DNA of 64,000 nt from Imbricaverruca yamaguchii (taxonomy: Eukaryota; Arthropoda; Thecostraca; Neoverrucidae). The notes below the pieces were generated by a model. That model ran no database searches, was not told where the DNA came from, and saw only the letters and a program-made list of their open reading frames with translations. Of the stretch, positions 16,582 through 29,098 are shown piece after piece; position 1 is the stretch's first letter, and each line of letters begins with the position of its first letter. The DNA is taken from positions 1,304,001 to 1,368,000 of the forward strand of contig JAOTOL010001550.1 of NCBI GenBank assembly GCA_034440575.1, read 5' to 3'. The translations under genes and the position numbers were made by a program.

Positions 16582-16754
16582 CTGGCGCGTCTGCTGGATG
16601 AGCCTCTGCGAACTGGCATTCCCTGCCACTCGCAGGCGACGGAACGAAGTGTAAAGCTGACCATGGGGTCGGCGGTGGCTGTCACCGGCAGTGACCGCCA
16701 GGGCGGCTATAGCCTGAATAAGCCTGAATGAGGTGGCCTTCCGTCGCCGGTGTG

Positions 16755-17272
16755 AAGCCCGCTGCCGACGATGTGACGGCCGCCGCCGACGATGTGACGG
16801 CCGCCGCCGACGGTGTGACGGTCACAGCCGCGGTGTGACGGCCGCCGCCGACGGTGTGACGGCCGCCGCCGACGGTGTGACGGTCACAGCCGCGGTGTGA
16901 CTGTCACAGCCGCGGTGTGACGGTCACAGCCGCGGTGTGACGGTCACAGCCGCGGTGTGACTGTCACAGCCGCGGTGTGACGGTCACAGCCGCGGTGTGA
17001 CGGTCACAGCCGCGGTGTAACTGTCACAGCCGCGGTGTGACGGTCACAGCCGCGGTGTGACGGCCGCCGCCGACGGTGTGACGGTCACAGCCGCGGTGTG
17101 ACTGTCACAGCCGCGGTGTGACGGTCACAGCCGCGGTGTGACTGTCACAGCCGCGGTGTGACGGTCACAGCCGCGGTGTGACGGTCACAGCCGCGGTGTG
17201 ACTGTCACAGCCGCGGTGTGACGGTCACAGCCGCGGTGTGACGGCCGCCGCCGACGGTGTGACGCCGCCGCC
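16755..17272. repeat. 20-bp minisatellite beside the TM2 exon
   Basis: About 26 copies of a 20-bp unit GCCGCGGTGTGACGGTCACA, alternating with a GACGGCCGCCGCCGACG variant. Each main unit holds the small inverted repeat GTGAC-G-GTCAC plus CCGCGG. The array ends about 190 bp before the receptor's TM2 exon and so lies in the preceding intron or 5' region. Confidence 0.9.
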
Positions 17273-17460
17273 GACCAGGTGTCGTCAAACCGACTGGCCC
17301 TGCCGCCGAATCGACTTGGCAGCCATCGACCTAACACTGACTGCCTGTTCGGACATGGTCAAAGCGGCCTCGAGCAGTTTCCGCCGCCCGTCGCCGTCGC
17401 CCGCCGAGCGGTGGGCCGGGCGGCACGCCTGCCGGTCGGTGACGGTGTTGTCTGTTTCAG

Positions 17461-17551
17461 GTGTCCAACATGTTCATCATGAGTCTGGCGGCTGCCGACC
17501 TGATCGTCGGGCTGTTTGTGATGCCCCTCGGCTCCCTGTACGCCGTGAAAG
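17461..17551 (+). CDS. Histamine H1-like GPCR, TM2 exon
   Basis: This 91-nt exon encodes 30 residues beginning VSNMFIMSLAAADLIVG and ending PLGSLYAVK plus one base. The pattern (N at 2.40, SLAxADL with D2.50, then VMP) is TM2 of class A aminergic receptors. It is bounded by TGTTTCAG at 17453-17460 and GTAATT at 17552. The exon ends in phase 1 (a single G), which fits the terminal exon starting GT-GAA-TGG at 46285. The joined first extracellular loop then reads KGEWVLG, with the tryptophan expected there. The donor GTAATT is acceptable but not consensus. The preceding exon for TM1 was not found in the window. Confidence 0.82.
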
Positions 17552-19004
17552 GTAATTGACGACACGGCGTAGCGCAGGTAGTGTCTCCTCGACGAACCTC
17601 ACACCGACCGACGACGTTCGACAAGTGGCACGTCTCTCGACGACCTATTACAGATTGCATGCCGCAAGTGAAAATGTCGTCTACAGCCGAATTTAAGGAT
17701 CGGTGTCGGGCTTTATCTGGCCACTTTTTGCATTAAGGCCAGCAGAGTCCGATTTAACTCGGCAATTAGTCACCAACTGAAAACGTATCAAAGTCATGCC
17801 CGGCCTGCGAGCGTCACCTCTAGTTGATAGCGAACGGTTGCCGTCTCTCGATCGACATCTTAGGACTGACGAAGCACGAGAGTTGGAACAAAAACAAGCG
17901 CTGACCGTTATAGGCTTTCGAAAGTTTGAGTATGTTCCGGGCGATTAGCAGCACGGGTCGAGATCGAGCAAAACACACTGGGTGTTTGTCTTTAATTTCG
18001 GTTGGTTGGTTGGTTATTTGAGTTTTAGGGCCCTTCCACGTCCTTAATGTCGGACTAACATCGTCAAAAGATGACTTCTGAGATACAGCCAGGAAATGTC
18101 TGCAGCTGTATTGTTGGATCTGACTGACTTATGGCCAGCTTCCCCATGAGTGATATAAGAGATCCCGAGAAGAGTTTAACCACCGGGGGTAAGGACAAAC
18201 CAGCAGGAAAATGCATCATATAAATGTGAACGAAAACGCACTTTAGAGGTGATTTCATGTTGCATAGTTCGATTGCCCGTGATAAATTTGTGATAGGTAG
18301 ATGAACGTTCTGGATTCACCCCGTGATCACTGCAGATAGGATGTTTTTTTAAGTAACATTTGGTGAGCAATGTGCTGAAACCGGCCGAGCTTGGTGGCTA
18401 CCGGCCGTAGTTTTATCATCCTGTGGAGACCATCTTTTGCATTCCCTGGGAAGGCTCCTTGTACTGACATATTTATGCACGAATATCCATTCCACTTCAG
18501 CAATATCTTCGTGAAAAAAGCATTGGTAGGCGAGTTCTTCTCCGGGCTCGTGATAGTCTAGGGTTCGCCTCGCTTGTACGATGACAGGTTCTTAAATCCA
18601 ACAGCCATTACTGTCCTTATATTGACTGGTCGGATAGCCAAACAATAACAAATTGCGGTTCAGCTGTTCTAGACGAAGACATTTTAGACGAAGGGCTTTC
18701 ACGAAAACGTGTATCTAAGCAGTTGGTGCCCTGGCAGTTTCAATCCGCTCCCTTCTGCCCTCTCGCGCCATACGATCACCCCCGCCCCTCAGCCGAGTCT
18801 GTCTGACCAGGGTCAGTCGCGCGCTGCCCCGCCGCACCTATCACGGGTTAATCACGTGCCGGAACTAGCTTGGAGGAGATCTCTTACCAACTCTTGCCCA
18901 TCCCTCTGCCCTGCATGTGCAAAAGTGAAACCTCACATGGCGGACGAATGCCACCATGTACATGGGTACAATCGGGGACGGTCGGTCGGCCGCCTTCACG
19001 CCGG
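17552..19004. other. Intron start, no element recognised
   Basis: No coding, RNA or element signal was recognised between the TM2 exon and the 54-bp repeat. Confidence 0.4.
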
Positions 19005-19326
19005 AGCCGACCAAGCCAAACATCCCGGCCACGGCCGCCGCTCGAGGCGTCAGCTGGCGGCCGACCAAGCCAAACATCCTGGCCACGGCCGCCGTTCGAG
19101 GCGTCAGCTGGCGGCCGACCAAGCCAAACATCCTGGCCACGGCCGCCGCTCGAGGCGTCAGCTGGCGGCCGACCAAGCCAAACATCCTGGCCACGGCCGC
19201 CGCTCGAGGCGTCAGCTGGCGGCCGACCAAGCCAAGCATCCTGGCCACGGCCGCCGCCCGAGGCGTCAGCTGGCGGCCGACCAAGCCAAGCATCCTGGCC
19301 ACGGCCGCCGCTCGAGGCGTCAGCTG
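19005..19326. repeat. 54-bp minisatellite
   Basis: About six copies of a 54-bp unit containing GCCGACCAAGCCAAACATCC and CGAGGCGTCAGCTGGCG, with few differences between copies. The period is divisible by three, so several frames stay open. These frames are repeat artefacts. Confidence 0.9.
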
Positions 19327-22089
19327 CTGACTTCAGCGTGAGCCGGCGCCGGCTGACGGCCCAATGTGTCTGCTCGGAATCTGGGATCCGTGACGGGATC
19401 CGATAGGTCTGGACACAAAGTTCGATAAGTCTGGAGTAGCCATTGTTGTGCAGTTTGACATATTACTAAGGATGGACCCGAAGTTCACTTCGCTACAGTT
19501 TTGCCACGGCTTAATGTGGCAGAACAAACATTGCCTGTCTAGGCTACGGCGAAAATGTCAGTCATCCTCTGGTCTTTTATGGCGATGAACACCCTGCCCA
19601 GGGGAGAGGCGACTGATCCACATAAGCTTCACTTTCAGCCCTCAGGGTCGTTCATAGGCGTACGGTCACCAAATGAGCACCTTGCCATTGTAAGTCTACC
19701 AGGACATTTCTGAAATACAAGACATTCAAGCACACAAAGCAGGCACAAATATTACCCAGCATGCTCTTCAATCAGATCATGAGTAGGCAGTCAAATTGAT
19801 CTAGGACATTAAAAAGTAAACTAACCATATCTGAATGTGCTCCTGATGAACTACATATACTCTTGTTGACATTCAATTAATCAAGGCATGTTGGTGGTGA
19901 AATGTGAGCAGCTTACCGAAGTGATTGCATGGCGTCATACTTAACCTAAGATGACCAGGGATTAACGTTGTGTATTCTTCTAATGCGTAGCCTGATTGAT
20001 CATCTAAAGGTACTCAAACCCATAGCTCCCCAGCGGCAGAGGTTCCGGTGCTATCCAAGATAAATGACGAGGGAAGTCCCCCTCCAGCAATGACTCGTGG
20101 CAAAGCCATTCATAAGGTTGGTCCCAGAGCCGTTTACATAATTTTGCTTCATCTTCAGGCTGAAGGATAATCTTGCTTATCCGTCTGTATTCAAGTGATA
20201 ACAGACCGGTGATTCGACAATCAATGCTACTCCTCGCATCATTCGCTAAAACACGTGGTGGAGGTTTGTACGAACACATTGAAGGTGTTGCACTTGAACA
20301 ATATTATGTAGACAGTTCACATTTAGCCCAAGGAATTAATAGGAATATCAGCAAATGTATTTTCACCATATTTAAACTATAAAATCCAGGACACAGCCTT
20401 CCCTTCACTAAATAAAGTTCTTCAAATATACATTATATTTAGGAGTCCTTCATCAAGGCTTAAGTCACGCTCATGCTTGATACATCGTTTACTTTCTCTG
20501 GAAGCTTTGCCGTCGTCAGAACGGCACATTCATATGGTACTTAGTTGTAGTATGACTGATAATTTAAATGCTGTTTTACAAATCAACAGCGGTCGTAATA
20601 TCGCTTGAATCTCTTTCGCAGCCCACGAGACCAGACATATGCATGCAATCGGCACAGCCATTTCCTTCAGCTCACGGTGATGTCAATACCATAAGCTACA
20701 AATGTGCAAACGTATTGTTCTTACAGCATCAGCGTGCGTCTTGCCACCCCTGAGGTAATAGGAAAGCGTCATAGTTTCCTCAAATACGATTTGACTGAGG
20801 GGGAGGACACACCACCATTGACTCCAACGGAGCCATATCACATAACAATTCGACCTCCCCCACAGCAATGCTTGTGCGAATTGGAAAGGGCGTCCAGGGC
20901 TCCAGAGCTCTCCAGGGCGTATGATAATATACTAGAGAAGGACCTGGATAAGGAGCGTTGGTTTCTAAAAATCTTTGGGAGGCACAATATAGATGAAATT
21001 GGCGGGTCAAAATGGATGGAATGGAATACCCCATGTCAAAGGTTGAAAATATTGGAGGCAATGCCAACAATGAGGTGGGGTGGGGGGCAATGCCCTCTCA
21101 AAAGTATACAAACCAACAACCATGCCCTTAATAATGGAGTGGACCGAGTCTGGTGTTCCATTATAAGTACACCATCTTTTATTAGCTTGAGTAATTGAGG
21201 TGATCCCTTCAGATAACAGCTTTTCTGGTCAATGATGCGATCATCTTGTAACCGTATCCATACCTCCCATCGCCTTTGCTGAAACCAAAATAGTTTATGA
21301 CACATTGGGCTGAATGTAATTTTTGTCTATAGCGGACAATGCATCACGCCCTCGAAGCTAGTTTTCACCGCTTAACTCTGAGGTTGTTCCTGGGCCCGTG
21401 GATATTCTGGTTAACACTATTTCGGTACGGCTCTTTTATAGCTAAATCTCTTCGGTGTGTATTATGCCTCCTAAGATCTCGGAAAATACCTACTGCTCCG
21501 ATTTCGAAACTGAACGGCATAAACAATTTCTGCTGGTTCGTCTTACAAATGTAGATGGATAAAACTTCAAAATTTTCGCAATGACGAAATCAAGAGGCAA
21601 AAAATGAATGGGACAAAATTCATCCGAATCATTTGGATGAATTTTGATCATGTTTGTGCTTTACGCTGGCAAAAGTGTTCATAGTTGGATATAAATAATT
21701 GATAATGGTGCTTCGCATGTCACTTGACGTCATTCCCGGGCTGTTTTGGATGTTGGCTTCTAATTCTAGCAACTTCCAGATTGGAATTTATGAACGATGG
21801 AAGACATTATACGCACCGTTAAGAAAACGTATGGATTTCAAGTAATCACACGTTACTTATTACTTAAAATAACTGTATAAAATTGCAAAGGTGGGTAGCT
21901 GGGAGTTAGTATATGGCGATAGTAATTGCAAGAATCTGCCGAGCGTGTAAGAATAGTGTTATGGGGCGGCAATGTATAACAATGGGTGACAATGTGTGTG
22001 CTGTGATGGAGCGACGGCACGATAATATGGCTTTGAGTGATGAAAACTAAGGGCGATATGACGGTGAGTCGAGGTAAAACTGGAAGTGT
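19327..22089. other. No gene recognised
   Basis: Intronic. The minus frame at 20004-20279 has somewhat protein-like wording (WDQPYEWLCHESLLEG) but no recognised family. A copy of the dispersed motif with GGGGGGCAATGCCCTCTCAAAAG lies at 21040-21115. Confidence 0.4.
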
Positions 22090-23918
22090 CTAAAAGTGCT
22101 CCCCAGAGGGTGCCAAATTACTCCCAGGGTGGCCAAGTGAGATCGTTCTCGGTCGCGACCGCGGCGAGCTGTCCCCGGGAGGGCTACCTGACCACGGTAG
22201 ACCCCGCTTCTGTGGGGCGCTCAGCTGCGGCGGGGGCGGAGGAGGACCCATACCGTGTGGTATAACTGGCTCTCCCCGAGGTGCCTCCACTCGCCTGCGA
22301 TGCGTTAGCGTGGCCGACCCTGCGGGAGGGGCTCCTTCCACAGTTTCTCCCCTCGCCCGCGCCTTCTCTACCTGAGCCAGTCGGGCCCTCTTCGCCTCCC
22401 GGGCGCGCCTTTCAGCTTCCTGATATTTCAAGCTGATTTCGGAGATTGAAATTTGTCGAGAGGTAAGGGACGGCGATACAGGAGCGGACGTGCAAGCTGG
22501 GGGTGAGGGAGGTGGGGGAGGCAAGGAAGTAGTGGTGATAGTGGTTGAACGTGAGGATGATACCTGGCTCACGGGAAGGGAGGAGCAGGAAGGGAGGAAG
22601 TGGAGGGGTGGGAATTGGAGGGGGTTGTAGTGTGCGTGGGGAGGGAGGATCGGAGGAAAGGCGGAACGTAAGAGACGGGGATTTCAAGGTGGGGATTGTG
22701 GTAGAGGGAGATGGGCTAGGATTGGGTGGAGAGGGCCGAGTAGACCTCTTGGAGCGTTGGACCTGGGTCCATTCTCCCCCATTTGACGTTGGTCGGGGAG
22801 ACGAAACTGGTGAGCAGACACCGCGTCCATTTGTGGCAGGTGGTGCTTCCGCCGCTTCGGTGACGTGTTGAGCAGGCGACGCAGGGGGCACACCAAAAGA
22901 TCGGAGAAGTGCAGTGAGTTGAGCGATTAGCTGTGAGATGTTGGGTTGTGTGTGTTTGGAGCCAATCAGAGGTTCCCTCTGGGTGTGTTTTGCTATTGCA
23001 GTGTTAGATTTTGCTGCTGTTGCGTACGATATTTTTGGGTGAGTTCTTTCATATAGTTCACGGGCCTCCCGAAATGTGATCTTGTTTGTACATTTTATGT
23101 TAATTATCTCTTTCTCCCTCAAGAAGATGGGGCATGAACGATCGTAGGCCGCGCGGCGTTTCTGAGTGGGGCCACAGTGTGAGCATTTTGGGCATTCAGC
23201 CTCACATTTTTCTCCCGCATGGTCCGCCGACCCACATCTACCACACGTCTCACGATTTCGGCAGTGCATGTCCAAATCTAGAACAACGAAAACACCGCAT
23301 GGGATTTGGGACATACACACGCACTTTCACGCGAACGTATCCAACAAATATGAATTCGGGAAGGTCAGTTGAGCTAAATGTTAATATGAAGTTACTCGTT
23401 GGTTGGGTCTCTTGACCCTTTCTAATAGTAATCCTTCTCGCACCTACCACTCCCCACTCTGCCAAGCCCTCCACAATCTCATCATCGGACACGTCTCTCA
23501 AATCGTAACAATTGATTACCCCCTTCGAGTAGTTTTTAGTATGGTGAGGTCGAACTTCGATGGCTTCATTTACTATTCGTCTGCCGGTCTCATGTCGTAC
23601 ACTGTAAGTCAGTTCGGTTGCACCCATCGTCCTTCTTGCATCATCGGTATTCTTAAACTCTACTTCTATTCCACCATCCCTAAGTTTCTCGCACCTGAGC
23701 ACCGCTCCCAACCCGTCGCAAGCTTCCTTCCTCTGAAACGGTGTAAGCCGCGAAAGACTTCTTTCCTCTTCCAATGACCTCATTACGAGGATACGAGGAG
23801 CGGGAGAACAAGCCAAGAGGCCGGTCCCTATACGCGTCACGCTTGGATGTCTGATTTGTCTGCTTGTCTGTTCCCTACTAGAGGGGGTTGGTGAACTGTT
23901 TATGTTTGAGGATGTCAT
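22090..23918 (-). pseudogene. LINE ORF1 (Gag-like, CCHC knuckles), frameshifted
   Basis: Likely start MTSSNINSSPTPSS at 23918. The frame runs through a typical ORF1 core (RPHHTKNYSKGVI, YVPNPMRCFRCSRFGH) to the first zinc knuckle at about 23270. It shifts there and resumes with RNRETCGRCGSADHAGEKC and REKEIINIKC. A second shift near 22500 leads into a charged helical tail (YQEAERRAREAKRARLAQVE) that ends at 22090. Multiple CCHC knuckles after an RRM-like region are characteristic of ORF1 in I and Jockey group LINEs, where the protein binds element RNA. Two frameshifts make it non-functional. Confidence 0.72.
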
Positions 23919-24600
23919 GTAGTGTGATATGTGTTCTGCCCCTCGGACGCCCCACCGCAAAGGGGCCCTACCGGGGGAAACGCCTGAGTCCCGCGGACGG
24001 GAGGTCGCCAGGCGCCCGAGGCGCTCTAAGGGGCAGACGGCGCCTTCGCTCGGCCGGGAGAGAGATACTCACCACCCCGACCGGGATCCAGCACCGCCCA
24101 CCCGTTAACCCCAGCCGGCCGGTCCGGCAAGCACCAGGCCGAGACCTAGGCCCCCAGACCGAGGCGACCAATCGCTTAACCCGCGTGAGGCCCCACGGGC
24201 CCGCCCGCCCCTCTGGGATATCGGGACCAAAGAGGCGTGTTGGTACCCCGTCACAACTAGCACCGTGCGACGGGGACCTCAGCCTCCAGGACTCCGTCAA
24301 CCCCGGGGGCGGGCCGAGGGGGCGCGACTACCCTGATAAAACTGAGCTGGTGGGCAGAACTGGGGAAGTTGCCCTACCTGCTCATAGTATGGATAGTTGG
24401 TGTTGCAGGGCCAGATGAAGGACATGGATGTTGGGATGAGATAGGCATTGGAATGGGAGCATGTGGGCGGAAGGACAAGTGAGGCATTCCTGGTTTCACC
24501 CCTCGCCGGTATGATGGTCGCCGGGTCATTGGGACACTCAATCCCCCACCGCGTAAAGGTGGTGCCTCATCGGGGGGTCCCACCCGATCTGGTCGAACTT
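22090..24600 (-). mobile_element. I/Jockey-like LINE relic: 5' region and ORF1 only
   Basis: On the minus strand a GC-rich leader of about 650 bp (24600 to 23919) is followed by ORF1 (23918 to 22090). No endonuclease or reverse transcriptase frame follows downstream, although ORF2 should start shortly after ORF1. The element therefore lacks its 3' half, the reverse of the usual 5' truncation of LINEs. The outer limits are estimated from the loss of GC-rich composition and are uncertain. Confidence 0.6.
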
Positions 24601-25674
24601 CATCTATGATGACCCAGTGACCTGAACATTGACCTGAGCGAAAAAAATGACCGGACCATTCCGATAGAGCCTGTCACCAGCTATCCAACGCCGTTTACTG
24701 TTTGTCGCTAGCTAGCATAGTTCTAGAGATCTTATGGGGCAGACATCTGCCCCTATCGGACATGTGAAGTTGGCGCGGACCGCCGGACGTGCGATTGTTG
24801 ACCATAGACCCTATGGGCGTACACTGTATACAAATGATTTTTGGGCATCATTAGCCATTAGAAAGGTCACTCCCCCCCCCCCCCGTCTAACCAATTTTAC
24901 AACGTGGCACCCATGCTCTCCCCTTAGTTTCTGATGGCAACATAAACTATACTATTTTGAAGCAAAAACGGTGACTTGTTATCAATATCTGTCCGTGTTG
25001 GATCCGTCCTTGACATGATCAGGCTCAAAGTAAGATAAGATAAGTAGGTAGAAATAGATTCCTAGATAAGTGAAGGAGTACGAGCCGTTGAATTCCAACT
25101 AATTATGACCTGAACAATACAAGAATGAAAACATTCAGATATATGTTCTGCAGATATTTCAGGCTCCTATCGCAAAGGAGAAGGCGGCGACGACAGGCTA
25201 ACAAATATCACAAGAGAGGGGGCGGTGGGGAAGGAGATGCCCGCTTCTTTCCTCCCCTACCGTATGGGTTTAATGCCTTAGCTGTCACCAGAGTTTCGAG
25301 AAATACTGAGATGGATATGCCACACACGTGGCTCGGCTGCTAACTTCTGTTCGCCTCGTATTCGGAGATGACTTGAATAAAACGATGCAAAAGCAAACTG
25401 GACGAAGTGCCGACTTGTCCGCAACCAAATTCCGCAAGGCCTGCAGAGGATCATGGCGTATCGAGTATGCAAATGAAAACGCCCATAAAAGTTGCAGTCG
25501 ACCATGAACTTTCGGGATATATCGGGTCATGATAACCCAGACTTCGAAAGACCATGAATTGTGGTGTGCGCGTTCACGCGAACGGATAGCTTATCGTAAC
25601 GGACGTACGTATCGTAACGCGAACGGATAGCTAGCTTATCGTAAACACATCCTTCTCACCATGCAGCATATTTG

Positions 25675-25678
<4 letters not shown>

Positions 25679-25745
<67 letters not shown>

Positions 25746-25746
25746 G
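25679..25746. repeat. (AT)n microsatellite
   Basis: About 27 AT dinucleotides followed by ATGTATAT interruptions and a GTGTGT tract up to 25772. Confidence 0.95.
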
Positions 25747-25790
25747 TATACATGAGTGTGTATGTGTGTGTGTTTTATACATTACTTGAG

Positions 25791-25878
25791 CCGCAAACAT
25801 GTTTGCGGTTTTCACTTGCTGGCCTCACGATTACCGTGTAGACACGGTAATTGTGATGCACAGACAGACCTGTCTGTG
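25791..25878. repeat. Three consecutive hairpins
   Basis: Three inverted repeats follow each other closely. The first is CCGCAAACATGTTTGCGG (25791-25808, perfect, no loop). The second has arms TCACgATTACCGTGT and ACACGGTAATtGTGA around a 2-nt loop (25825-25856, one mismatch). The third is CACAGACAG-AC-CTGTCTGTG (25859-25878, perfect). They share no sequence with one another. Confidence 0.85.
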
Positions 25879-27923
25879 TACTTCCATTGCGGCTTGAAAG
25901 CATCTGCTACTTCGAGAATAATAGGCAATTTACGGACTCACCGTCCATTAACCACTCCTGAGGAAGTAGCACGCTGGGAACAACCAATGGGGTGTGGCAT
26001 GTGTCGAATTCCCTTCGATTGCATTCTGACTTTAGTCTTAATAGCCAATGTATGTTTTTAGCCTTACTGAATGTTGGCCTCTTTGTGCCTTTGGCCAAGC
26101 ATGCTTCGAAATAAAGCTGGCCGAGTAGCACGACTCTATGATATCACTCGACAATCTGTGTAATTGTCGGGAAGTCCAATGTTGTCCCGTTCAGCGTAAA
26201 ATACCGTCCCGTTCACTGTCCATTTCTGTCCCACTCACCGCCGAATACCCTCATTTAATCATGCTATGTGTTCGCGAAATAGTGCAGCATGTCGAATCCA
26301 ACATGTATGCCGACGACGCCGAGCTGATTGTTCGGTTGGAGGGTGACCAGAGGTACAGCCAAGGAGAGGACCTCCTCCCCCCCCCCACCCTTGCACACAC
26401 ACTTAGTGACCAAAAATACTTGAAATTAAACAAGAAATTGTATGGTTTTTACCGCGCAAATACCATAAAGTTTTGGCGCACTTCGTACACGAAAAGCTAT
26501 GTTGCGTTGCAATTTTTTGGTCACCCCCACCCGCTTCGCTGTTGGGAAAACCCTGTCTGCGCCACTGGTGTCAGTGGCTGTTGGCGTTTGAGGAAGTTGG
26601 ATTATCAGAACAGACGTTCATTAGCGCTCGAGCCGGAGCCACTTGCTGGGTGGATCGGCCGAGAGTGAGTTCCAGAGACTGGAGGCCTCCTCGGGAGTGT
26701 CGAGGAGCGTGCACGCGTCCGCTCAGTGCCGGAAATAGGCTTCTAGAAGCGTGCCAAGAGACATATGTGACACCTAAGGAAGGTATTCTGGAACTTTAAT
26801 TTGGATATCATTTGCACCATGTGTTTAAATGACAAAGTGATAAAAACGGCTTAATCTGAACGGTAAATCCATTTTGATTCGGTATGTGCCCTTGAATCTA
26901 CTCAACCGTATTCTTAGACCTCCCTAATTAGTAGATGGATGTGGTCTTCGTCGAATACTATATTCATTTTCCTCGCATGCTATATCGATCTACTATACTG
27001 TGTTATAGGTGTATGCCATAAAATCCGGAAAGTAACTAGTTACGTGCCAAATTTTGATGTGTTTTCAACCACTGATATTTGATATCATTTATTAAGCTTC
27101 AACGTTAAAATGATGTGTTTGCTCCAAGATTTGAATTATGCATAGCAGTGCTAAGTAACAAATAACTATGTGAAGAGCTAGTCTTCACTATGAAATAAAC
27201 CAACAAAAACTGGGCAGCCTGGAATCGATATCCATCGACAATATTTTGAGCTTATTTGTGGCTAGCGTTCCAACGAAAAGAAAAAATGTTTTATGACCGT
27301 GAGAGCACGTGTCATTGTTCACAGCTTCGTCCATGTGTGGTGTTTTTTCATCTATGTCAATCTATGAAATCAACCAATATCATGGCTACTTTAGCTTGAA
27401 TTGGAAATTTTTTTAGCGAGGTTTCGTAGCTCCTACCTACCTGATTTCAGTAACATCAAACTTTTTCATATCAGTAGGCTATCCAACTCATCGCCCGTGA
27501 GCTGCTGGCTACCGAATGGACCCAGGGGTGTCACTAGATCTATTCTTCATATTCTTCAAGTGCGGGAGGCCAATTTAGATGCGTCACAACGAAGTTGTCT
27601 ACGATGAGTGCTGCTTGGTGTGTCACTTCAGAGGTGTCATTAATATTTTCTTCCGAGGAGTGGTGCTGAAGAATCTACTTTAAAGACGTCGCCACAGATC
27701 TGTATCCTGGGTATAAATCCCGTGTTAACTCAGTAGCGTTAGCATTAATTTATATCCCTGGGCCGGTTGTGGAGGTGCCAATTGTAAGCGTGACCGATTA
27801 CTTTTATTCGAGGAGTGGTAGTTGAAATGGCACTTTAGAAGCGCCACTAGATATGTTTCGCTAAGAGAGTGTACAGGCACCAATTCACGGGCGTGAAAAG
27901 TGCATGTTCTCGAGAGGGGGAGA

Positions 27924-28507
27924 TTAACCCGTCCCGTCTCGGGGGTCTTCAACCGCCCCCCCCCCCAGGATTTTCGCGGATAGCAGACGAACGGCGCGCG
28001 GCAGCGCGTCCAAATTTTGCATACCTTTTGCCACATCAATTTGACATGCTGAATCAAACATTTTAGGTCAGGTCATCTAGGGTCAAGGAGTTAGTCAAGG
28101 TCAAGTGAGGTCACCTCCAAATACGTTCTTCCAGTCGTCACGCTTTGGCAGATATAGATATTTTAATGAAACTTTCAGCGTTTGCTTATCTTTATGGATG
28201 CAACAAATCGTACGAGTTGACTTTCATTTTTTTCCGTTTTTGACTACATATAAATTTTGTGTATTTGCCAAATTGCAGTTCAAATACAGGATACTGGCTA
28301 AAGTAAGCCGTTTTTATTGGGGCAAGTTGACTTCCAACAACGTTTCTCGATCTCCTCTACCCATTGGGAGAGGAAAATTAAAGAAAACTTGAAAACGCAA
28401 AATTTTGGAATTTAAAAAAAAATAACATTTTAATTTGGGGGGGGGAGGGCAAAAAACTTATAGGCCTGGTCGATTTCGCTGTCCTTTTATCATTCCAAAT
28501 AAATTGG
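27924..28507 (-). mobile_element. TTAA-flanked MITE, copy B (truncated)
   Basis: Starts TTAA-CCCGTCCCGTCTCGGGGG at 27924 and runs in reverse orientation relative to copies A and C. It carries the complements of GACGACTGGTTGAAC-like and ACGTTGTTGGAAGTC-like blocks. Similarity to copy C ends in the stretch TCGATTTCGCTGTCCTTTT...CATTCCAAATAAATT near 28507, so the other terminus is missing. Confidence 0.72.
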
Positions 28508-28596
28508 CAGGCACAATTCACATGTCGGTATGGTAGCTTCAGTTCGTCATGGTGTCTGCTGTTTTGCCATTTCCATCTCTTCGAACACATTACGTA

Positions 28597-29098
28597 ACAA
28601 TCTGGCAGCCGTCGACTGGTGGCAGGCTTAACGATCTGGCAGCCGTGACTGGTGGCAGGCTTAACGATCTGGCAGCCGTGACTGGTGGCAGGCGTAACGA
28701 TCTTGCAGCCGTCGACCGGTGGCAGGCGCAACAATCTTGCAGCCGTCGACCGGTGGCAGGCGCAACGATCTGGCAGCCGTCGACCGGTGGCAGGCGTAAC
28801 GATCTGGCAGCCGTGACTGGTGGCAGGCGTAACGATCTTGCAGCCGTCGACCGGTGGCAGGCGCAACAATCTTGCAGCCGTCGACCGGTGGCAGGCGCAA
28901 CGATCTGGCAGCCGTCGACCGGTGGCAGGCGTAACGATCTTGCAGCCGTCGACCGGTGGCAGGCGCAACAATCTGGCAGCCGTCGACCGGTGGCAGGCGT
29001 AACGATCTGGTAGCCGTCGACCGGTGGCAGGCGCAACGATCTGGCAGCCGTCGATCGGTGGCAGGCGCAACGATCTAGGAGCAATCGATCGGTGGCGG
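28597..29098. repeat. 34-bp minisatellite
   Basis: About 15 copies of a unit of 32-34 bp containing CAGCCGTCGACCGGTGGCAGG and AACGATCTGG/AACAATCTTG variants. Some units lack two bases (CCGTGACTGG instead of CCGTCGACCGG). Successive variants recur in blocks, suggesting multi-unit duplication. Open frames across it are artefacts. Confidence 0.9.

Larger units (their letters stand above)
24601..27923. other. No gene recognised; microsatellite and hairpins
   Basis: Intronic. It holds a near-duplicate GCGAACGGATAGC...TTATCGTAA (about 25577-25602 and 25619-25643), the (AT)n tract and the hairpin cluster listed separately. No coding sequence was recognised. Confidence 0.4.

Noticed and set aside
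28597..29098. CRISPR-like regular repeats of 34 bp (also 32 bp at 48.4-49.2 kb and 20 bp at 56.2 kb)
   Set aside because: There are no unique spacers between units, the units are directly adjacent, and the context is eukaryotic.
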